From assembly GCA_030690545.1 (NCBI GenBank), contig JAUYGN010000099.1:1-49489 (forward strand): DNA of 49,489 nt. Reading direction: 5' to 3'. The translations under genes and the position numbers were made by a program. This document shows positions 47,171-49,489 of this stretch, piece by piece. The stretch's first letter is position 1. Each line of letters opens with the position of its first letter. The notes beneath the pieces are model-generated. The model worked only from the letters and a program-made list of their open reading frames with translations, had not been told where the DNA came from and made no database searches. Source of the DNA: Solirubrobacteraceae bacterium (lineage in GTDB: Bacteria; Actinomycetota; Thermoleophilia; Solirubrobacterales; Solirubrobacteraceae).

Positions 47171-47886
47171 GCTACGACACCTGTCCGCGGATCGACGACG
47201 CGGCGAGCTACGTGCTGCGCGCGATGCCCGACGAGGAGTGGGAGCAGTACGCCGCGCACGTCGGCGACTGCGGCGTCTGCGCCGCGAAGATCGCCGAGCT
47301 GGGGTTCGTCTCCGACGCGCTGCTCAACGCGGTGCCGCAGCTCAGCGCGCCGCCGGAGATCCGCTCCCGCGTGATGGCGGCCGTCAACGCCGAGGCCGAG
47401 CTGCTGCAGGCGGCCGGCCCGATGGCCGACCGGCCGATCGAGCGTGAGTCGCGGCGCTTGCGCCTGCTGCGGTTGCGTCCGTGGCCTGCCGCGGTGCTCG
47501 CGACGTCGCTGCTCGCGCTCGGGGTCGGCAGCGGCGTGCTGCTCGTCGGCACGACCGACGAGGGGAGCGCGCCGCAGTCGATCGCCTGCGCGCAGGTGCC
47601 CGCCGGAGCGTCGTGCCGGATGCAGGTTGCCGACGGAAGCGCAAAGCTCGTCGTGGCCGGGCTGCAGTCCCCGCCGGAGGGGCGCATCTACCAGGTCTGG
47701 CTGGATCGCGACAACGGCACGGCGCCCGAGGCGACCGAGGCGCTCTTCTCGGTGCGCAAGGGGCGCGCGACCGTCACCGTGCCCGGCGACCTCGAGGACG
47801 TCAAGCAGGTGCTCGTCACGCACGAGCCGCTCGGCGGCAGCGAGGTCCCGACGCGCCAGCCGATCATCGCCGCGCAGATGGCGTAA
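47167..47886 (+). CDS. RskA-type anti-sigma factor with zinc-binding N-terminus
   Basis: 239 residues. N-terminal anti-sigma domain with the zinc motif HVGDCGVC (His31, Cys35, Cys38). A transmembrane helix at about 98-120 (WPAAVLATSLLALGVGSGVL) and an extracytoplasmic RskA C-terminal domain (LVVAGLQSPPEGRIYQVWLD). Signals in the envelope would trigger release of the sigma factor, often by regulated proteolysis. A rhomboid protease gene lies 47 bases downstream, which could take part, though that is speculation. Confidence 0.92.
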   Translation: MSYDTCPRIDDAASYVLRAMPDEEWEQYAAHVGDCGVCAAKIAELGFVSDALLNAVPQLSAPPEIRSRVMAAVNAEAELLQAAGPMADRPIERESRRLRLLRLRPWPAAVLATSLLALGVGSGVLLVGTTDEGSAPQSIACAQVPAGASCRMQVADGSAKLVVAGLQSPPEGRIYQVWLDRDNGTAPEATEALFSVRKGRATVTVPGDLEDVKQVLVTHEPLGGSEVPTRQPIIAAQMA

Positions 47887-47933
47887 CGCCGGGGGCCGCG
47901 TCGCGGCCTGCGGCTGGTAGCGTCACCCGCCCC

Positions 47934-48764
47934 GTGGAGGCCTCGACCGCAACGACCTGCTACCGGCACCCCGATCGCGAGACCGGGGTGTCGTGCTCGT
48001 CCTGCGGCCGGCCGATCTGCCCGGACTGCATGACGGCGACGCCGGTCGGGATGCGCTGCCCGGAGTGCTCGCGCCAGAAGACGAAGGTGCACACCGCCGC
48101 GTCGATCCACGGCGATCCGCGGCTGAGCTACACGCTGATCGCGATCAACGTGATCGCGTTCCTGGCGATGTCCGCCGGCGGCGGCGGACTGGACGGCCGC
48201 GGCGGCTCGGTCTGGGTCAACGGCGCGCTGTTCGGCCCGAGCGTCGCGGACGGTGACTGGTGGCGGATCATCAGCGCGGGCTTCCTGCACGCGGGTCTGC
48301 TGCACCTCGCGTTCAACATGTACTTCCTCTACTTCCTCGGGACGATGCTCGAGCCCGTGATCGGCAAGCTGCGCTTCGCGGCGATCTACTTCGTGTCGAT
48401 GCTCGGCGGCTCGCTCGGAGCGCTCGTCGTGTCGCCGGGCGCCGTGACGGTCGGTGCGTCCGGCGCGGTCTTCGGGATGATGGGCGCCGCGATCCTCGCG
48501 CTGCGCGCGCGCGGCATCGACCCGTGGCAGTCGGGCCTGGGCATCACGCTCGTCCTGAACCTCGGCATCACGTTCCTGATCCCGGGCATCTCGATCGGCG
48601 GTCACATCGGCGGTCTGATGGCCGGCGGGGTCGTCGGCTACCTGATGTTCGAGGTCGCCGATCGGCGGCGTCTGGCGATCCAGCCGATTCTCGCTGCCTG
48701 CGTCGTGCTCGGCATCCTGCTGGCGATCAGCTGCGTCGTGGTGGCGGGCACGACCCGCATCTGA
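47934..48764 (+). CDS. Rhomboid-family intramembrane serine protease with N-terminal zinc finger
   Basis: 276 residues. Residues 1-50 hold a B-box-like zinc finger (CYRHPDRETGVSCSSCGRPI; CPDCMTATPVGMRCPECSRQ). The rhomboid core has six helices: WWRIISAGFLHAGLLHLAFN with His119/His124/Asn128, the catalytic Ser176 in VGASGAVFG and His224 in ISIGGHIGGLMAGG, so the Ser-His dyad is complete. GTG start at 47934 begins just before the zinc finger; TAGCGT lies 10 bases upstream. Such proteases cut transmembrane segments of membrane proteins; the target is unknown. Confidence 0.93.
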   Translation: MEASTATTCYRHPDRETGVSCSSCGRPICPDCMTATPVGMRCPECSRQKTKVHTAASIHGDPRLSYTLIAINVIAFLAMSAGGGGLDGRGGSVWVNGALFGPSVADGDWWRIISAGFLHAGLLHLAFNMYFLYFLGTMLEPVIGKLRFAAIYFVSMLGGSLGALVVSPGAVTVGASGAVFGMMGAAILALRARGIDPWQSGLGITLVLNLGITFLIPGISIGGHIGGLMAGGVVGYLMFEVADRRRLAIQPILAACVVLGILLAISCVVVAGTTRI

Positions 48765-48835
48765 CCCGAAACCGTGACGTGGTCGCCTGACGGCGTCACA
48801 CGCTCGCGCTGGTCGCGGTCAGCCCGACGCCTGGG

Positions 48836-49357
48836 TCAGCGAGGAGCGAGTTGCCGCAGGGCGTCGCCCACCGGGTCGCTGGCTCCGCTTGCAACGCCCT
48901 CCACGAGCGCTCGGATCGTCGCGGGCGAGTGGTCGAGCGCAGCGTTCGCCTCGTAGAGCGCGCCGCCGACGGCGTCGTCAAGGTCGGGTTCCAGGGCGGC
49001 AGCCAGCGCCTCGCACGCGCGCGCCCGGGCGAACGCGCGCTCATACCGAGCGGTGAGCGCGAGTTGACGATCTCGTGTGCCCCCGGTCTCGAGGATGTCG
49101 TCGAGCTCGATCTGAGCTGCCGCGGCTTCGTCGTCGAGCTCGTCGACCAGTACCTGGAGATGATCGCTGATCGCCGGATCGACTGGCGTGGTGCCGAGCG
49201 CCGCCCACGCTCGACCCAGCCGCGGATCGTCGACCGGGATGACTCGCAGAGCCAGCTGCGCCGCCGCGCGCGAGAGTACCCGCTGCTGGCCGCGGTCCAT
49301 GGCGTGCACGCGTGCGGTGAGCCCCGGAACGTCCTGCTCGAGGACCGCGAGGATCAT
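48836..49357 (-). CDS. Helical hypothetical protein upstream-coupled to a glycosyltransferase
   Basis: 173 residues. Almost fully alpha-helical with repeated acidic/alanine stretches (LVDELDDEAAAAQIELDDIL; ARYERAFARARACEALAAAL), possibly a coiled-coil scaffold. No recognised family. Its ATG overlaps the stop of the partial glycosyltransferase gene (ATGA), so the two are translated together and it may assist that enzyme. Confidence 0.65.
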   Translation of the reverse strand: MILAVLEQDVPGLTARVHAMDRGQQRVLSRAAAQLALRVIPVDDPRLGRAWAALGTTPVDPAISDHLQVLVDELDDEAAAAQIELDDILETGGTRDRQLALTARYERAFARARACEALAAALEPDLDDAVGGALYEANAALDHSPATIRALVEGVASGASDPVGDALRQLAPR

Positions 49358-49489
49358 CTCAGCAGCTCATCGTAGAGCGCGTGCGTCTGCGCGAGCAGGC
49401 GCGCGGGATCAAAGCGCGCCTGCGTCGTCGTCGCGGCGGCCGCGCCAAGCCGCTCGCGCGCGGCGGGGTCGGCGCGCAGCCCGGCGAGC
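49354..49489 (-). CDS. Glycosyltransferase (GT4-like), C-terminal end only
   Basis: The last 44 residues before the stop run to the window edge. They include LRADPAARERLGAAAATTTQ and FDPARLLAQTHALYDELLR, matching the end of GT4-type glycosyltransferases (the ARERLG / RFDPxRxAxQTLxLY pattern). The N-terminal and catalytic domains lie beyond the window. Confidence 0.7.
   Translation of the reverse strand, partial: LAGLRADPAARERLGAAAATTTQARFDPARLLAQTHALYDELLR

Overview
This is a GC-rich actinobacterial chromosome segment. Gene content (radA-disA-carD-ispD order, a SigH-like sigma factor in a non-Firmicute, dense ECF sigma/anti-sigma pairs) suggests class Thermoleophilia, probably Solirubrobacterales. 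That placement is inferred from memory of gene order, not from a database search.

Layout. (1) 1-5960: housekeeping block: radA (5' truncated), disA (c-di-AMP synthase), carD, ispD, a secreted two-repeat protein, a PHP histidinol-phosphatase-like enzyme and ispF. (2) 6007-9188, minus strand: a small basic protein and a three-gene lipid-type operon (SCP2/alpha-beta hydrolase fusion, PlsC-like acyltransferase, SRPBCC protein). (3) 9462-12753: cysS-rlmB, a SigH-like sigma factor behind a near-consensus promoter, and a membrane-anchored protein. (4) 12812-18946, minus strand: two FKBP isomerases, then a tightly packed operon of an acyltransferase-3 membrane protein, a left-handed beta-helix O-acetyltransferase and a 913-residue double methyltransferase. 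(5) 18983-38358: tRNA-Thr(UGU) carrying a compact 19.3-kb siphovirus-type prophage with 44-bp attL/attR, a tyrosine integrase, a full head/neck/tail module on the minus strand and small DNA-binding genes. No lysis gene or small terminase could be recognised. A third, degenerate att copy lies just beyond attR and is the scar of a related earlier element. (6) 38823-49489: a Fic protein, secreted SGNH and CocE/X-Pro-peptidase-type hydrolases, a membrane protein, a PlsC-GpsA fusion, two ECF sigma modules, a zinc-finger rhomboid protease, and the edge of a glycosyltransferase locus.

How parts work together. ispD and ispF belong to the MEP isoprenoid pathway. radA-disA is a conserved DNA-repair/c-di-AMP pair. 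The PlsC-GpsA fusion joins glycerol-3-phosphate supply to acylation. In the prophage, HNH, TerL, portal, protease-capsid fusion, connectors, tail tube, frameshifted tail chaperones, tape measure, distal tail protein with an inserted carbohydrate-binding-like domain, and a collagen-like tip protein make up a complete virion module.

Most notable signals: a recurrent TANNNT-N7/8-start arrangement suggesting leaderless mRNAs for at least eight chromosomal genes; a rare ATT start for carD and no normal start for ispD; a C_CCA_AAC -1 frameshift site in the tail chaperone pair; a ribosome-binding site inside the protease-capsid fusion; shared integrase arm-type repeats at both prophage ends; a coupled cassette of small genes with a pilin-like protein next to attL; and the standalone double methyltransferase operon.
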